A stretch of 64,000 nt of DNA from Pseudomonadota bacterium (lineage in GTDB: Bacteria; Pseudomonadota; Gammaproteobacteria; Steroidobacterales; Steroidobacteraceae), in contig JAFEFN010000005.1 in NCBI GenBank assembly GCA_018240525.1, positions 186,001-250,000 of the forward strand, read 5' to 3'. Within the stretch, counting starts at the first letter, position 1. Every line of letters starts with the position of its first letter. The translations under genes were made by a program, and so were the position numbers. Under the pieces are notes generated by a model, which made no database searches, had not been told where the DNA came from, and saw only the letters and a program-made list of their open reading frames with translations. This document shows positions 8,018 to 19,112 of the stretch, piece by piece.

Positions 8018-9148
8018 TCACCGGCGGGGCGCCGCCTTGCGCTTCGCTTCGAGCCACTGCTGCAGCTTGTCGAAGGGCTCGATGAACTTCGCCACCCCCT
8101 CGCGCTCGAGCTGCGCGGCCACGGCCTCCAGGTCCACGCCGAGGCGCTCGAAGGACTCGCGCTGGTCGGCGGCCTCGGCGATGTGGCGCTCGAGGCGCAA
8201 CTCCGGGCGCCCGATGCGGCGGTAGGTGTCGAGGGTCTCCAGCGGCATGGTGTTGACCGTGTCGGGCACCACGAGCTCCTCGACATACTTCACCGGGCTG
8301 TAGCTCGGGTCCTTGGTCGAGGTCGAGGCCCACAGCAGGCGCTGCGGCCGCGCACCGAGCGCGAGCAGGGACTGCCACTGCGGGCGGGCCAGCGTCTCCT
8401 CGTAGATCTCGTAGGCGCGGCAGGCGCTGGCGATCGCCGCCTTGCCGCGCAGCGACTTCGCCGCCGGCTGTCCTGCGGACACCAGCGCATCCAGCTGCTT
8501 GTCCACGGCGGTGTCGATGCGGCTGAGGAAGAAGCTCGCCACCGAGGCGATGCCGGTCACCGGCTGTCCCTGCGCGACGCGCGCGCTCAGGCCGTCCATG
8601 TAGGCGCGGGCGACCGCGCGATAGCGCTCCGGAGAAAACAGCAGCGTCACGTTCACGTTGATGCCGGCGCCGATCAGCTCGCGGATCACCGGCAGTCCCG
8701 CCTCGGTCCCGGGGATCTTGATCAGCGCATTCGGCAGCTGCAGCCGTCCCCACAGGCGCTTCGCCTCGGCAAGACTCGCCGCGGTGTCGTAGGCGAGGTG
8801 CGGGGAGACCTCCATGCTCACGAAACCGTCGGCGCCGCCGGTGGCATCGTAGAGCGGTCGCAGCAATGCAGCCGCATCCTTCAGGTCCCTGAGCGCGAGG
8901 TCCTCGTAGACGCCGACGCTGCTCGGCACCGTCGGCAGCAGCTTGGCGATGGGGCCCGCGTAGCGCGCATCGGTGGTGATGGAGTTGGCGAAGATGGAGG
9001 GGTTGGAAGTCAGGCCGGCGATGCCGTCGTCGTTGATCAACCTCGCCAGGCTGCCGTCCTCGAGCATGCTGCGGTTGATGTCATCCAGCCAGGCACTCTC
9101 GCCAAGCTTACGCAGTTCCCGCAGCGGGTTGGGTGCGCGGTTGCTCAT
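8018..9148 (-). CDS. tal: Transaldolase (long, Tal-type)
   Basis: 376 residues; transfers a dihydroxyacetone unit between sugar phosphates in the non-oxidative pentose phosphate pathway. The N-terminal LRELRKLGESAWLDDINR and IAGLTSNPSIF motifs and the Schiff-base lysine region NALIKIPGTEAGLPVI are visible. The N-terminal wording matches the longer transaldolases found in cyanobacteria, actinobacteria and some proteobacteria, and differs from E. coli TalB. The ATG at 9148 is preferred over upstream in-frame starts because homology begins immediately after it. The gene is divergent from the yqjD-like gene, with 98 nt between. Confidence 0.9.
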   Translation of the reverse strand: MSNRAPNPLRELRKLGESAWLDDINRSMLEDGSLARLINDDGIAGLTSNPSIFANSITTDARYAGPIAKLLPTVPSSVGVYEDLALRDLKDAAALLRPLYDATGGADGFVSMEVSPHLAYDTAASLAEAKRLWGRLQLPNALIKIPGTEAGLPVIRELIGAGINVNVTLLFSPERYRAVARAYMDGLSARVAQGQPVTGIASVASFFLSRIDTAVDKQLDALVSAGQPAAKSLRGKAAIASACRAYEIYEETLARPQWQSLLALGARPQRLLWASTSTKDPSYSPVKYVEELVVPDTVNTMPLETLDTYRRIGRPELRLERHIAEAADQRESFERLGVDLEAVAAQLEREGVAKFIEPFDKLQQWLEAKRKAAPRR

Positions 9149-9246
9149 GCCCGGCAGCGTAGCGCAGCACATCGTGCGAGTCTCGCGGTTTTGCGCCGGA
9201 TGTGCGTAAATCAAGGGCCGCAAGCACCAACCGCGAGGAGTCTGTC

Positions 9247-9534
9247 ATGGTGGACAAGATCGACACAGGCCGGCTCGCCGATGACCTGCGCGCCCTGGTC
9301 GCCGACGCCGAGGCGCTGCTCAAGGCAAGCCTGAACATCGACGGGGCGGCACTCAACGAGCGCGCGCAGGCCGGCGTGCGCGAGCTGCGCGCACGGCTGA
9401 ACAGCCTGCAGGACCAGCTCGGCGAGCGCGCCGGCGAGGTGGATGACTACGTGCGCGAGAACCCGTGGCAGACGCTCGCGGTGGTCGGCGGGGTGGCGCT
9501 GCTGCTCGGGCTCATCCTCGGCCGCAGGCAGTGA
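9247..9534 (+). CDS. yqjD: DUF883 (ElaB/YqjD/YgaM-like) membrane-anchored protein
   Basis: 95 residues. A long amphipathic helix occupies residues 5-65 and ends in RAGEVDDYVRENPWQTLAVVGGVA, a family signature, followed by one C-terminal membrane helix and a GRRQ end. Relatives in E. coli are inner-membrane proteins that can bind ribosomes in stationary phase. The ATG at 9247 has AGGAG seven bases upstream. It is first of three overlapping genes. Confidence 0.82.
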   Translation: MVDKIDTGRLADDLRALVADAEALLKASLNIDGAALNERAQAGVRELRARLNSLQDQLGERAGEVDDYVRENPWQTLAVVGGVALLLGLILGRRQ

Positions 9535-9935
9535 CCGACACGCCCGCCATGACGCAGGCGGAGCCGGAGCCGGCGCCGGCGGCGGCGCGACGCGGCCTCC
9601 TGGCCGCAACGCTCGAGGCGCTGCGCACGCGGCTGGACCTCGCGGCCGTGGAACTGGAGATCCAGGTGCTGCTGCTCATCCGCCTGCTGGCGTGGCTGTT
9701 CGCGGCCGTCATCTGCGTGCTCCTGGGCGTGGCCTTCGGCATCGTCGCCCTCATCGTGGCGTTGTGGGACACCCATCGCACGCTCGGTCTGCTGGTCGGG
9801 GGCGGCAGTTTCCTGGTGCTGGCGGTGCTCTTGGCGTGGCTCGGGCTGCGCAGCATGCGCGGCCGCCCCGGCCCCTTTGCCGACTCGCTGGCGCAGCTGC
9901 AGGCAGACGAGCGGCGCGCCGGAGGGGAGACATGA
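9531..9935 (+). CDS. yqjE: YqjE-like membrane protein (phage-holin family fold)
   Basis: 134 residues with two strong membrane helices (VLLLIRLLAWLFAAVICVLL and GLLVGGGSFLVLAVLLAWL) and charged ends, the layout of the YqjE/holin-superfamily proteins that follow yqjD. The GTG at 9531 overlaps the preceding stop as GTGA, suggesting translational coupling. An ATG at 9549 is the alternative start but has no ribosome-binding site. The function is unknown; it is an inner-membrane protein by prediction. Confidence 0.75.
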   Translation: MTDTPAMTQAEPEPAPAAARRGLLAATLEALRTRLDLAAVELEIQVLLLIRLLAWLFAAVICVLLGVAFGIVALIVALWDTHRTLGLLVGGGSFLVLAVLLAWLGLRSMRGRPGPFADSLAQLQADERRAGGET

Positions 9936-10297
9936 GCCGCATGGAGGAACTTGAGTCCCGGCGCCGCGTGCTGATCGCCCGCTGCGAGCTGCAGCGCACG
10001 GAGATGGCGCTGCGCGCGCAGGAGTTCCGGCAGGACCCGGTGCGGCACGTGCTCGCCGGCGTGCTCGGAAAGGAGGCGCCTTCCGGCGGCGCCGCCTTCC
10101 GGCACCCGCTCGCCTGGGCCGCGGCGCTCGCCGCGCTCTTCCTGCTGCGCCGCCCGCGGCAGCTGCTGACGCTGCTCGGCTGGGCGCGGGGGGCGATGGG
10201 CGTGGCCACCCAGGCCTCGATCGCCCTGCGGCTGCTCGGTCAGCTGCGCGGCACGTTCGGCCGCGGCGCATCCGGCCGGGCGACGCGCGCGGGCTGA
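9932..10297 (+). CDS. YqjK-like hypothetical protein of the yqjDE module
   Basis: 121 residues. An arginine-rich N-terminal helix (MEELESRRRVLIARCELQR) is followed by one or two hydrophobic segments (HPLAWAAALAALFLL and onward). It overlaps the yqjE-like stop as ATGA, completing a tightly coupled three-gene unit similar to yqjDEK of enterobacteria. It ends 4 nt before the convergent L,D-transpeptidase gene. No catalytic motif is visible. Confidence 0.68.
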   Translation: MSRMEELESRRRVLIARCELQRTEMALRAQEFRQDPVRHVLAGVLGKEAPSGGAAFRHPLAWAAALAALFLLRRPRQLLTLLGWARGAMGVATQASIALRLLGQLRGTFGRGASGRATRAG

Positions 10298-10301
10298 GGC
10301 C

Positions 10302-11330
10302 TCAGTCCGAGGCGGCCTGCGTGAGCGGCGGGCCGTCGCTGCGCAGCGCGGCCGGCCGCTCCGGGGTGGCGGCGACGCCGACCGGCGTCGGCATGCCGGT
10401 GGCATTCTTCAGGGTGGCCCGCGCCAGCTGCCACTGGATCTTCGCGTGCTTGTCGCCGCCGGAGCGCTCGATCATCTTCGACAGGGCCTTCAGGTCCGGC
10501 TCGGGCTGGGGCGCATCGTTCTCCCCTTCCTGGCCTTCCTCGTCGACCGGCGGATGCACCTCCAGCAGCAGCTGCCCGTGTGACCAGGCCACCTTCACCG
10601 GCTCGTTGATGAGGCGCACCTTGGTGCCGACGGGGACCGTGGCGAACACCGCCGCCACGTCCTCCGGGTACATGCGGATGCAGCCGTGCGTCACCGACAT
10701 GCCCACCGCCGTGGGATTGTTGGTGCCGTGGATCATGTAGGAGCCGCCACCGGCGGCCAGGCGCATGGCGAATTCACCGAGCGGGTTGTCCGGACCTGCG
10801 GGCACGACCTTGGGCAGCGGGTCGTTGTTGGCCAGGTGCTCCTTGCGCACCGACTCGGGCGGATACCAGGCCGGGTTCTTGATCTTGGCGATGATGCGCG
10901 TCTCGCCCAGCGGCGTGCGCCAGTCCATCTTGCCGATGCTCACCGGGTAGGTGATGACGACGGGCTTATCCTTGCCCTGCGGCTTGGGATAGTAGTAGAG
11001 CCGGTGCTCGGGCAGGTTGACGATGATCCCCTCGCGCGGCCCCGGCGGCAGGATGCGCCGCCCGGGCAGCACGATGTCCTTGTCGGCACCCGGGATCCAC
11101 ACATCCACCCCGGGGTTGGCGCGGATGATCTCGTAGTAGCCGAGGCTGTACCGATGGGCGAGATCCGGCAGGGTGTCCTCGTACACGGTGCGCACGCTCA
11201 GGTCGGTGCCGACCACCGCCGAGCCGTCGCGCGGCAGTGCGAACACCGCCGCGGTGGCCGGTGCGAGGCACTGCACGGCGAGCGCCAGCGTGCCACTGAT
11301 CAGAAGCCCTGGGGTGCGCCCGTGTCTCAT
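10302..11330 (-). CDS. L,D-transpeptidase with LysM domain (ErfK/YbiS family)
   Basis: 342 residues. A signal peptide is followed by a LysM-like peptidoglycan-binding segment (DTLPDLAHRYSLGYYEIIRANPGV, residues about 50-95) and a YkuD catalytic domain ending in the motif MIHGTN...SVTHGCIRMYPEDV, with the nucleophilic Cys in HGCIRM. Enzymes of this group either form 3-3 cross-links or attach lipoproteins to peptidoglycan in the periplasm. The C-terminal 100 residues are low-complexity and charged. ATG 11330 was chosen because it begins directly with a signal peptide. The gene diverges from the glycosylase gene across 95 nt. Confidence 0.88.
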   Translation of the reverse strand: MRHGRTPGLLISGTLALAVQCLAPATAAVFALPRDGSAVVGTDLSVRTVYEDTLPDLAHRYSLGYYEIIRANPGVDVWIPGADKDIVLPGRRILPPGPREGIIVNLPEHRLYYYPKPQGKDKPVVITYPVSIGKMDWRTPLGETRIIAKIKNPAWYPPESVRKEHLANNDPLPKVVPAGPDNPLGEFAMRLAAGGGSYMIHGTNNPTAVGMSVTHGCIRMYPEDVAAVFATVPVGTKVRLINEPVKVAWSHGQLLLEVHPPVDEEGQEGENDAPQPEPDLKALSKMIERSGGDKHAKIQWQLARATLKNATGMPTPVGVAATPERPAALRSDGPPLTQAASD

Positions 11331-11425
11331 AGAAGCTGCGTTGCCATCCGTTGGTCGAGGCCGCCGGCTGCCTGCCGCGACGCCCCTTCGCACCTATTGT
11401 AGGGGTTCTATTAATATCGCGCGCG

Positions 11426-12040
11426 GTGAGCCGAAGTCCCAAGCCCCCGCGCAGCTTCTTCCTCCAGGGCACCCTGGCGGTCGCCCGCGGGCTCATCGGC
11501 ATGCACCTGGTGCATCGCACGGGAGGAGCGTTGCATCGCGGGCGCATCGTGGAGACCGAGGCCTACCAGGGACCGCGTGACCTGGCCGCGCACTCCTCGC
11601 GCGGCCGCACGCCGCGCACCGAGGTCATGTTCGGACCGCCCGGGCACGCCTACGTCTACTTCATCTACGGCATGTGGAACTGCCTGAATGTCGTGACCGC
11701 GCGGGCCGGCCGCCCGCACGCGGTGCTGCTGCGCGCGCTCGAGCCGCTGAGCGACCCGGCCGCGCGCACCTGGGGGCCGGGACTGCTGTGCCAGGCATTC
11801 CGGATCGGCCGCGAGCTGAACGGTGCCGACCTGCGCGGTCCGCGGCTGTGGCTGGAGCGGGCGCCGGGGCGGGCGCGCACGCCGCGCATAGCGCGCGCGA
11901 TGCGCATCGGGGTGGACTATGCGGGGGACTGGGCCCTGAAGCCGTGGCGCTTCTACGATGCTGACTCCCCCTACGTATCGACCGCCCCGGCGGCGGCGCG
12001 CGCCGCGCGGCGTGCGCCGCAGGCGCGCCCTGTTGAATAA
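11426..12040 (+). CDS. mpg: 3-methyladenine DNA glycosylase (AAG/MPG family)
   Basis: 204 residues; base-excision glycosylase removing alkylated purines, the bacterial counterpart of mammalian AAG. Visible motifs are LIGMHLVHR, RIVETEAYQGP, DLAAHSSRGRTPR, MFGPPGHAYVYFIYGMWNCLNVV and GPGLLCQAFRI, all family hallmarks; the catalytic Glu lies in ETEAY. The GTG at 11426 gives a protein of normal family length. It is transcribed away from the L,D-transpeptidase gene and has no obvious DNA-repair neighbours. Confidence 0.9.
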   Translation: MSRSPKPPRSFFLQGTLAVARGLIGMHLVHRTGGALHRGRIVETEAYQGPRDLAAHSSRGRTPRTEVMFGPPGHAYVYFIYGMWNCLNVVTARAGRPHAVLLRALEPLSDPAARTWGPGLLCQAFRIGRELNGADLRGPRLWLERAPGRARTPRIARAMRIGVDYAGDWALKPWRFYDADSPYVSTAPAAARAARRAPQARPVE

Positions 12041-12077
12041 TGCGCCTCGTCCGAACCGACGGTTCCCCGGGGGTCCT

Positions 12078-13481
12078 TTGAGCAGAGTCTGGTGTTTCCT
12101 GTTCGCTGCCCTGCTCTGCGGCTGCGCCGCGGAGGCCGGCAAGCCGGCGGCCCCCGCCGTTGCGGCACGCGCCGCGCTGTACCCCTCGACGTACCAGGTC
12201 CCGGCCAGCCCGCCGACCCTCATCCGCGACGCCACCCTCCTCACCGGTACCGGCGCGCGCCTCGAGCATGCGGACGTACTGATGAGCGAGGGGAAGATCG
12301 CGCAGGTGGGCGCCGGGCTGACCGCGCCGGCCGGTGCGGTGGTCATCGAGGCGACCGGCCGCTGGGTGACGCCGGGCATCATCGACGTGCACTCGCACCT
12401 GGGCGTGTACGCCAGCCCGGGCGTCGAAGCCGCCGCCGACGGCAACGAGGCCACCTCGCCCAGCACCGCCAACGTATGGGCCGAGCACTCGGTGTGGCCC
12501 CAGGACCCCGGCTTTGCCACGGCGCTCGCCGGCGGTGTGACCTCGATGCAGATCCTGCCCGGCTCGGCCAACCTGATCGGCGGCCGCTCGGTGATCCTGA
12601 AGAACGTGCCGAGCGTCACCTACCAGGGCATGAAATTCCCCGGCGCGCCGCAGGGACTGAAGATGGCCTGCGGGCAGAACCCCAAGAGCGTCTACGGCGA
12701 GCGCAATCAGTTTCCCTCCACGCGCATGGGCAACATGGCCGGCTACCGCGCGCAGTGGGTCGAGGCGGACGAGTACCGTCGCGAGCAGCAGGAGTACGCG
12801 CGCAAGGTGCGGGCCGGGACCAAGGATGCCAAGCCCCCCAAGCGCGACCTGCGCCTGGATACCCTCGCCGCCGCGCTCGATGGCGAACTCATCGTGCACA
12901 TGCACTGCTACCGCGCGGACGAGATGGCCGCGGTGCTCGACATGAGCAAGGAGTTCGGCTACCACGTCGCCGCCTTCCACCACGCGGTCGAGGCCTACAA
13001 GATCTCCGACCTGCTGGCCGAGCAGGGCGTGTGCGCGGCCATGTGGGCCGACTGGTGGGGCTTCAAGATGGAGTCCTACGACGGCATCCCGGAGAACATC
13101 GCCCTGGTCGATGCCGCCCCCGGCGGCTGCGCGATCGTGCACTCAGACTCAGAGGAAGGCATCCAGCGCCTGAATCAGGAGGCCGCCAAGGCGATGGCCT
13201 GGGGCACGCGCGCGGGGCTCACGATCCCGCCCGAGCACGCCATCACCTGGATCACCGCCAACCCGGCCCGCGCCATCGGCGTGTTGTCCAAGACCGGCAC
13301 GCTCGAGCCGGGAAAGATGGCCGACGTGGTGCTCTGGAACGGCACGCCGTTCAGTTCCTATGCGCAGGCGGACCTGGTGTACATCGACGGGGCGCTGCGC
13401 TTTGACCGCGCGCACCCGCCGGCGACCCCCCGCTCGGACTTCCTGCTCGGGCAGCCCGCGTACTCCGGGGTGAGTCCATGA
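12078..13481 (+). CDS. Amidohydrolase lipoprotein (imidazolonepropionase-like)
   Basis: 467 residues. The TTG start at 12078 is followed by a signal peptide with lipobox LLCGC (Cys16), so it is probably an exported lipoprotein. Metal-binding amidohydrolase motifs are present: HSH at residues 105-107 in TPGIIDVHSHLG, IVHMHCYRADEM, AAFHHAVEAYK and IVHSDSEEG. The C-terminus has the composite-domain motif TLEPGKMADVVLWNG. The substrate is unknown; relatives act on cyclic amides or dipeptides. It overlaps the next gene as ATGA, so the two products are made together. Confidence 0.85.
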   Translation: MSRVWCFLFAALLCGCAAEAGKPAAPAVAARAALYPSTYQVPASPPTLIRDATLLTGTGARLEHADVLMSEGKIAQVGAGLTAPAGAVVIEATGRWVTPGIIDVHSHLGVYASPGVEAAADGNEATSPSTANVWAEHSVWPQDPGFATALAGGVTSMQILPGSANLIGGRSVILKNVPSVTYQGMKFPGAPQGLKMACGQNPKSVYGERNQFPSTRMGNMAGYRAQWVEADEYRREQQEYARKVRAGTKDAKPPKRDLRLDTLAAALDGELIVHMHCYRADEMAAVLDMSKEFGYHVAAFHHAVEAYKISDLLAEQGVCAAMWADWWGFKMESYDGIPENIALVDAAPGGCAIVHSDSEEGIQRLNQEAAKAMAWGTRAGLTIPPEHAITWITANPARAIGVLSKTGTLEPGKMADVVLWNGTPFSSYAQADLVYIDGALRFDRAHPPATPRSDFLLGQPAYSGVSP

Positions 13482-14734
13482 GCGCGCGCAGCCTGCTGCT
13501 CGCCGCCCTCGCCTGCGGCAGCGCCGCGGCGCCTGCGCAGACCTTCCTCATCCGCGACGCGACGGTGCACACCGCCGCCGCGGCGGGCGTCCTCGGGCAC
13601 ACCGACATCCTGGTCCGCGACGGCCGCATCGCCGCGCTCGGCCCGCACCTGTCCGCCCCCGGGGCGACGGTGATCGAGGCCGGCGGGCGGCCGGTCACCC
13701 CGGGGCTCTTCGGGGGCATCGGCCACATGGGCATGGCGGAGATCGGCCAGGAACCCAGCGTCGCGGACTACGCGGTGAAGCTCGGCCAGATGCGCCCGGA
13801 GTTCGACATCTCGCTGGCCTTCGACCCGGACTCCACCGCCCTCGGCGTGAACCGCACGCGGGGCGTGACCTTCGTGCAGCTGGCACCGTCCGCCGAGCAC
13901 GGCCGCCCGGGCGAGAGCGGCTCCATCGTGTCGGGCCAGGGGGCCCTCGCGCGCCTGGACGGCACGCTGGCCGGCGAGCGTGCGCTCTTCGTCGAGACCG
14001 GCGGCGGCGCCACCGCGCTCGCCGGCGGCAGCCGCGCCGCGCAGTTCATGCTGCTCGACCAGGCGATCACCGAGGTGAAGCGGCCGCAGCTGCTGCTGGC
14101 CAACGACACCCGGCTGCTCACCCCGGCGGGGCGCAGCGCCCTCGCCGCTTACCTCAACGGCGGCGGCCGCATCGTCTTCGATGCCAACCGCGCGGCGGAC
14201 ATCCGCCGCGTCATCGCGCTGGCCCGGCGCGAGCACCTGCACGCGGTGGTCCGCGGCGGCGCCGAGGCCTGGCGGGTCGCCGCGGAACTGGCCGCCGCCG
14301 CGATCCCGGTGGTGCTGGATCCCTACACCGACCTGCCGGACACCTTCGACTCGGTGGGCGCGACGCTGGAGAACGCGGCCCGGTTGCAGCGCGCCGGCGT
14401 GCAGATCGCCTTCAGCTTCGACGCCCCGGACCCGCACAGCATGTTCAAGCTGCGCCAGGGCGCCGGCATCGCCGTCGCCCACGGCCTGCCCCACGAGGCG
14501 GCGCTGGCGGCCCTGACGTGCAACCCGGCGCAGATCTTCGGCGTGGCCGACCGCAACGGCTCGATCGAGCGCGGCCGCCCGGCGGACCTGGTGCTCTGGA
14601 GCGGCGACCCGCTGGAGGTCACGAGCCTTGCCGACGAGGTCTTCATCCAGGGGGTGCGCCAGAGCATGCGGTCGCGCCAGACGGAACTTCGCGACCGCTA
14701 CCTGCCCAAAGTACTCAGTCACACTGCACGCTGA
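13478..14734 (+). CDS. Amidohydrolase-like protein with degraded metal site
   Basis: 418 residues with a signal peptide ending around PAQ. It is clearly a paralogue of the preceding gene: RDATVHTA, VRDGRIAALG, VTPGLF and GSIERGRPADLVLWSGDP align by eye. The HxH pair is reduced to IGH (Ile81, His83), and the later His motifs are absent (HAVVRGGAEAW replaces the HMH-type stretch; FSFDAPDP remains near the position of the metal-binding Asp). It is therefore probably a non-catalytic or altered partner of the first protein in a periplasmic complex. This is an inference from the missing ligands. Confidence 0.8.
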   Translation: MSARSLLLAALACGSAAAPAQTFLIRDATVHTAAAAGVLGHTDILVRDGRIAALGPHLSAPGATVIEAGGRPVTPGLFGGIGHMGMAEIGQEPSVADYAVKLGQMRPEFDISLAFDPDSTALGVNRTRGVTFVQLAPSAEHGRPGESGSIVSGQGALARLDGTLAGERALFVETGGGATALAGGSRAAQFMLLDQAITEVKRPQLLLANDTRLLTPAGRSALAAYLNGGGRIVFDANRAADIRRVIALARREHLHAVVRGGAEAWRVAAELAAAAIPVVLDPYTDLPDTFDSVGATLENAARLQRAGVQIAFSFDAPDPHSMFKLRQGAGIAVAHGLPHEAALAALTCNPAQIFGVADRNGSIERGRPADLVLWSGDPLEVTSLADEVFIQGVRQSMRSRQTELRDRYLPKVLSHTAR

Positions 14735-14748
14735 TGAAAAGGAGCCGC

Positions 14749-15449
14749 ATGAGTCTTCGCACCTGCGTCATGACGCTGGCCATGGGCCTGCTCGCCATCG
14801 CCTCCGGCGCCGCCATCGCGGCCGCCCCGGTGGAGGGCACCGACTACCGGGTCCTGAAGGCCCCGGGACCGCCCGCCGCGGCCGCCAGGATCGAGGTGGT
14901 GGAATTCTTTTCCTATGCCTGCCCGCACTGCGCGCACTTCTACCCCATGGTCGCCGAGTGGCTGGCCCGTGAGCCGAAAGACGTGCAGTTCAGGCGCGTG
15001 CCGGTGGGCTTCGAGCGGCCGCAATGGGTCAACCTCGCGCGGGCCTTCTATGCGCTGCAGGTGAGCGGCGACTTCGACAAGCTCGACGGCAAGCTGTTCA
15101 AGGCAATCCACGAGGAGAGCCTTCCCCTGTTCGACCAGGGCTCGATCGCCGACTGGGTCGGCAGGAACGGCGGCGATGCGGACAAGTTTGCCCTCGCCTA
15201 CGGCTCCTTCGGCGTCAACAACCAGACCGTGCAGGCCGACGCCCTGCAGCAGAGCTGGGAAATCGACAGCGTGCCGAATCTGGTCGTGGACGGTAAGTAC
15301 GTCGTCATGGCGGACGCGTCCGTGGGGGAGACCCAGTACCTGCACGACCTGCTGACCCACGCCGATGCGGTGATCGCGATGGTGCGCACCGAGCGCCACA
15401 TGCCCGCGCCCGCCGCCGCGCCGGCGGCGAAGCCGAAGGCGAAGAAGTC

Positions 15450-15453
<4 letters not shown>
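14749..15453 (+). CDS. dsbA: Thiol:disulfide interchange protein DsbA-like
   Basis: 234 residues. A signal peptide ends near AIAAAP, followed by a thioredoxin fold with active site CPHC in EFFSYACPHCAHFYP and the cis-proline region IDSVPNLVVDGKYVV. It oxidises cysteines of exported proteins in the periplasm. ATG 14749 is preferred over ATG 14734 because AAAAGGAG lies just before it. It has a long Ala/Pro/Lys-rich tail. It is 15 nt behind the second amidohydrolase and may share its transcript. Confidence 0.92.
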
Positions 15454-17426
<1,973 letters not shown>

Positions 17427-17440
17427 GTCCTGTCCTAGTC

Positions 17441-19045
17441 CTACATGCGGAAGATGCCGAAGCGCGTCGGCTCGTGCGGCGCGTGGGCGGCCGCGGCCAG
17501 GGACAGCGCCAGTACGCGCCGCGTGTCGGCCGGGTCGATCACGCCATCGTCCCACAGCCGCGCCGAGGAATAGTAAGGGTGGCCCTGGCGCTCGTATTGC
17601 TCGCGGATCGGCTGCTTGAAGAGCTCCTCCTCCGCGTCCGGCCACTGCCGGCCGCCGCCCCTGAGCTGCTCGCGCTTCACCGTGGCGAGCACGCTGGCCG
17701 CCTGCTCCCCGCCCATGACCGAGATGCGGGCGTTCGGCCACTGGTAGAGGAAGCGCGGGGAGTAGGCGCGGCCGCACATCGCGTAGTTGCCCGCGCCATA
17801 GGAGCCGCCGATGACGACGGTGAGCTTGGGCACCGCGGCACAGGCCACGGCGGTCACCAGCTTCGCGCCGTCCTTGGCGATGCCGCCCGCCTCGGCGCGC
17901 CGACCGACCATGAAGCCGGTGATGTTCTGCAGGAACAGCAGTGGGATCTGCTCGCGCGCGCACAGCTCGATGAAGTGCGCGCCCTTGAGCGCGCTCTCGG
18001 AGAAGAGCACGCCGTTGTTGGCGAGGATGCCCACCGGGTAGCCGGCCAGGTGCGCAAAGCCGCACACCAGGGTGCTCCCGTACAGCTCCTTGAACTCGTC
18101 GAGCTCGGAGTCATCGACCAGGCGGGCGATGACCTCGCGCACGTCGTAGGGCTTGCGCAGGTTCGCCGGCACCACCCCGTACAGCTCGCGCGCCTCGTAG
18201 CGCGGTTCCGCCGCCGCGCGCGGCGGGGCGGTGTGCGGCCCGGGGCGCAGCCGCGCGACGATCCGGCGCGCGATGGCCAGGGCATGCGTGTCGTTCTCCG
18301 CGTAGTGGTCGCAGACCCCGGAGTCGCGGCAGTGCACCTCCGCCCCGCCGAGAGACTCCGCATCGATGTCCTCGCCCGTGGCGGCCTTCACCAGGGGCGG
18401 CCCGCCGAGGAACACGCGGCCCTGGTTCCTGACGATCACGTTCTCGTCCGACATCGCCGGCACGTAGGCGCCGCCGGCGGTGCACGAGCCGTGCACCACC
18501 GAGATCTGCGCCACCCCCATCGCCGAGAGCGTCGCCTGGTTGTAGAAGATGCGCCCGAAGTTGTCCCGGTCCGGGAACACCTCGTCCTGTGCCGGCAGGA
18601 ATGCCCCGCCGCTTTCGACCAGGTACACGCACGGCAGCCGGTTGTCGCGGGCGATCTCCTGCGCCCGCAGGTGCTTCTTCACGGTCATCGGGTAGTAGGT
18701 GCCCCCCTTGACCGTCGGGTCGTTGGCGACGATGACGCATTCGCGCCCGGCCACCCGGCCGATGCCGGTGAGGATGCCGGCCGCGGCGATGTCCCCGCCG
18801 TACAGCCCGTGCGCGGCCAGCTGCGAGAACTCCAGGAACGGGCTGCCCGTGTCCAGCAGGACCCCGATGCGCTCGCGGGCGGTGAGCTTGCCGGCCGCAC
18901 GGTGCTTCTGGTTGGCCGCCTCCGTGCCTCCCCGGGCGATCCGCTCGACCTCGCGGCCCAGGTTCCCCACCAGCTCGCCCATGGCCCGGGCGTTGTCCTG
19001 GAAGTCCTGCGATTGCACGTCGACCCGGGAATGAAGGCGGGGCAT
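17441..19045 (-). CDS. liuB: Methylcrotonyl-CoA carboxylase carboxyltransferase subunit
   Basis: 534 residues; transfers CO2 from carboxybiotin to the acyl-CoA. It shows the carboxyltransferase signatures [69 protein letters not shown] and [18 protein letters not shown], in wording typical of MCC-beta and unlike propionyl-CoA carboxylase. ATG 19045 is used; a GTG two codons earlier is possible. The gene is divergent from isovaleryl-CoA dehydrogenase across 67 nt containing a perfect 13-bp palindrome. Confidence 0.94.
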   Translation of the reverse strand: MPRLHSRVDVQSQDFQDNARAMGELVGNLGREVERIARGGTEAANQKHRAAGKLTARERIGVLLDTGSPFLEFSQLAAHGLYGGDIAAAGILTGIGRVAGRECVIVANDPTVKGGTYYPMTVKKHLRAQEIARDNRLPCVYLVESGGAFLPAQDEVFPDRDNFGRIFYNQATLSAMGVAQISVVHGSCTAGGAYVPAMSDENVIVRNQGRVFLGGPPLVKAATGEDIDAESLGGAEVHCRDSGVCDHYAENDTHALAIARRIVARLRPGPHTAPPRAAAEPRYEARELYGVVPANLRKPYDVREVIARLVDDSELDEFKELYGSTLVCGFAHLAGYPVGILANNGVLFSESALKGAHFIELCAREQIPLLFLQNITGFMVGRRAEAGGIAKDGAKLVTAVACAAVPKLTVVIGGSYGAGNYAMCGRAYSPRFLYQWPNARISVMGGEQAASVLATVKREQLRGGGRQWPDAEEELFKQPIREQYERQGHPYYSSARLWDDGVIDPADTRRVLALSLAAAAHAPHEPTRFGIFRM

Positions 19046-19051
19046 GGCCAC

Positions 19052-19080
19052 TTGTCACTTTTGCCGGATTGTCCGACAAT
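19052..19080 (+). promoter_or_regulatory. Candidate promoter for isovaleryl-CoA dehydrogenase
   Basis: TTGTCA (19052-19057) and GACAAT (19075-19080) are separated by 17 bases. The -10 lies inside the palindromic operator, consistent with repression by occlusion. The -10 match is weak, so this is tentative. Confidence 0.4.
19068..19080. promoter_or_regulatory. Palindromic FadR-type operator in the divergent liu promoter
   Basis: ATTGTCCGACAAT is a perfect 13-bp palindrome. Its core TTGTCCGACAA fits the TnGTnnnACnA operator consensus of FadR-subfamily GntR regulators at every fixed position. It lies in the 67-nt gap between liuB and the isovaleryl-CoA dehydrogenase gene, and a FadR-type regulator gene follows that dehydrogenase. 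Binding would cover the candidate -10 elements of both directions. Confidence 0.62.
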
Positions 19081-19108
19081 GATACGAGCATCGCGCAAAG
19101 GATGGCAA
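19079..19108 (-). promoter_or_regulatory. Candidate promoter for liuB-liuD
   Basis: Minus-strand TTGCCA (19108-19103) and TATCAT (19084-19079) are separated by 18 bases, each one base from consensus. The predicted start site falls within the palindrome at 19068-19080, so a bound regulator would block this direction as well. Confidence 0.45.
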
Positions 19109-19112
19109 GACC

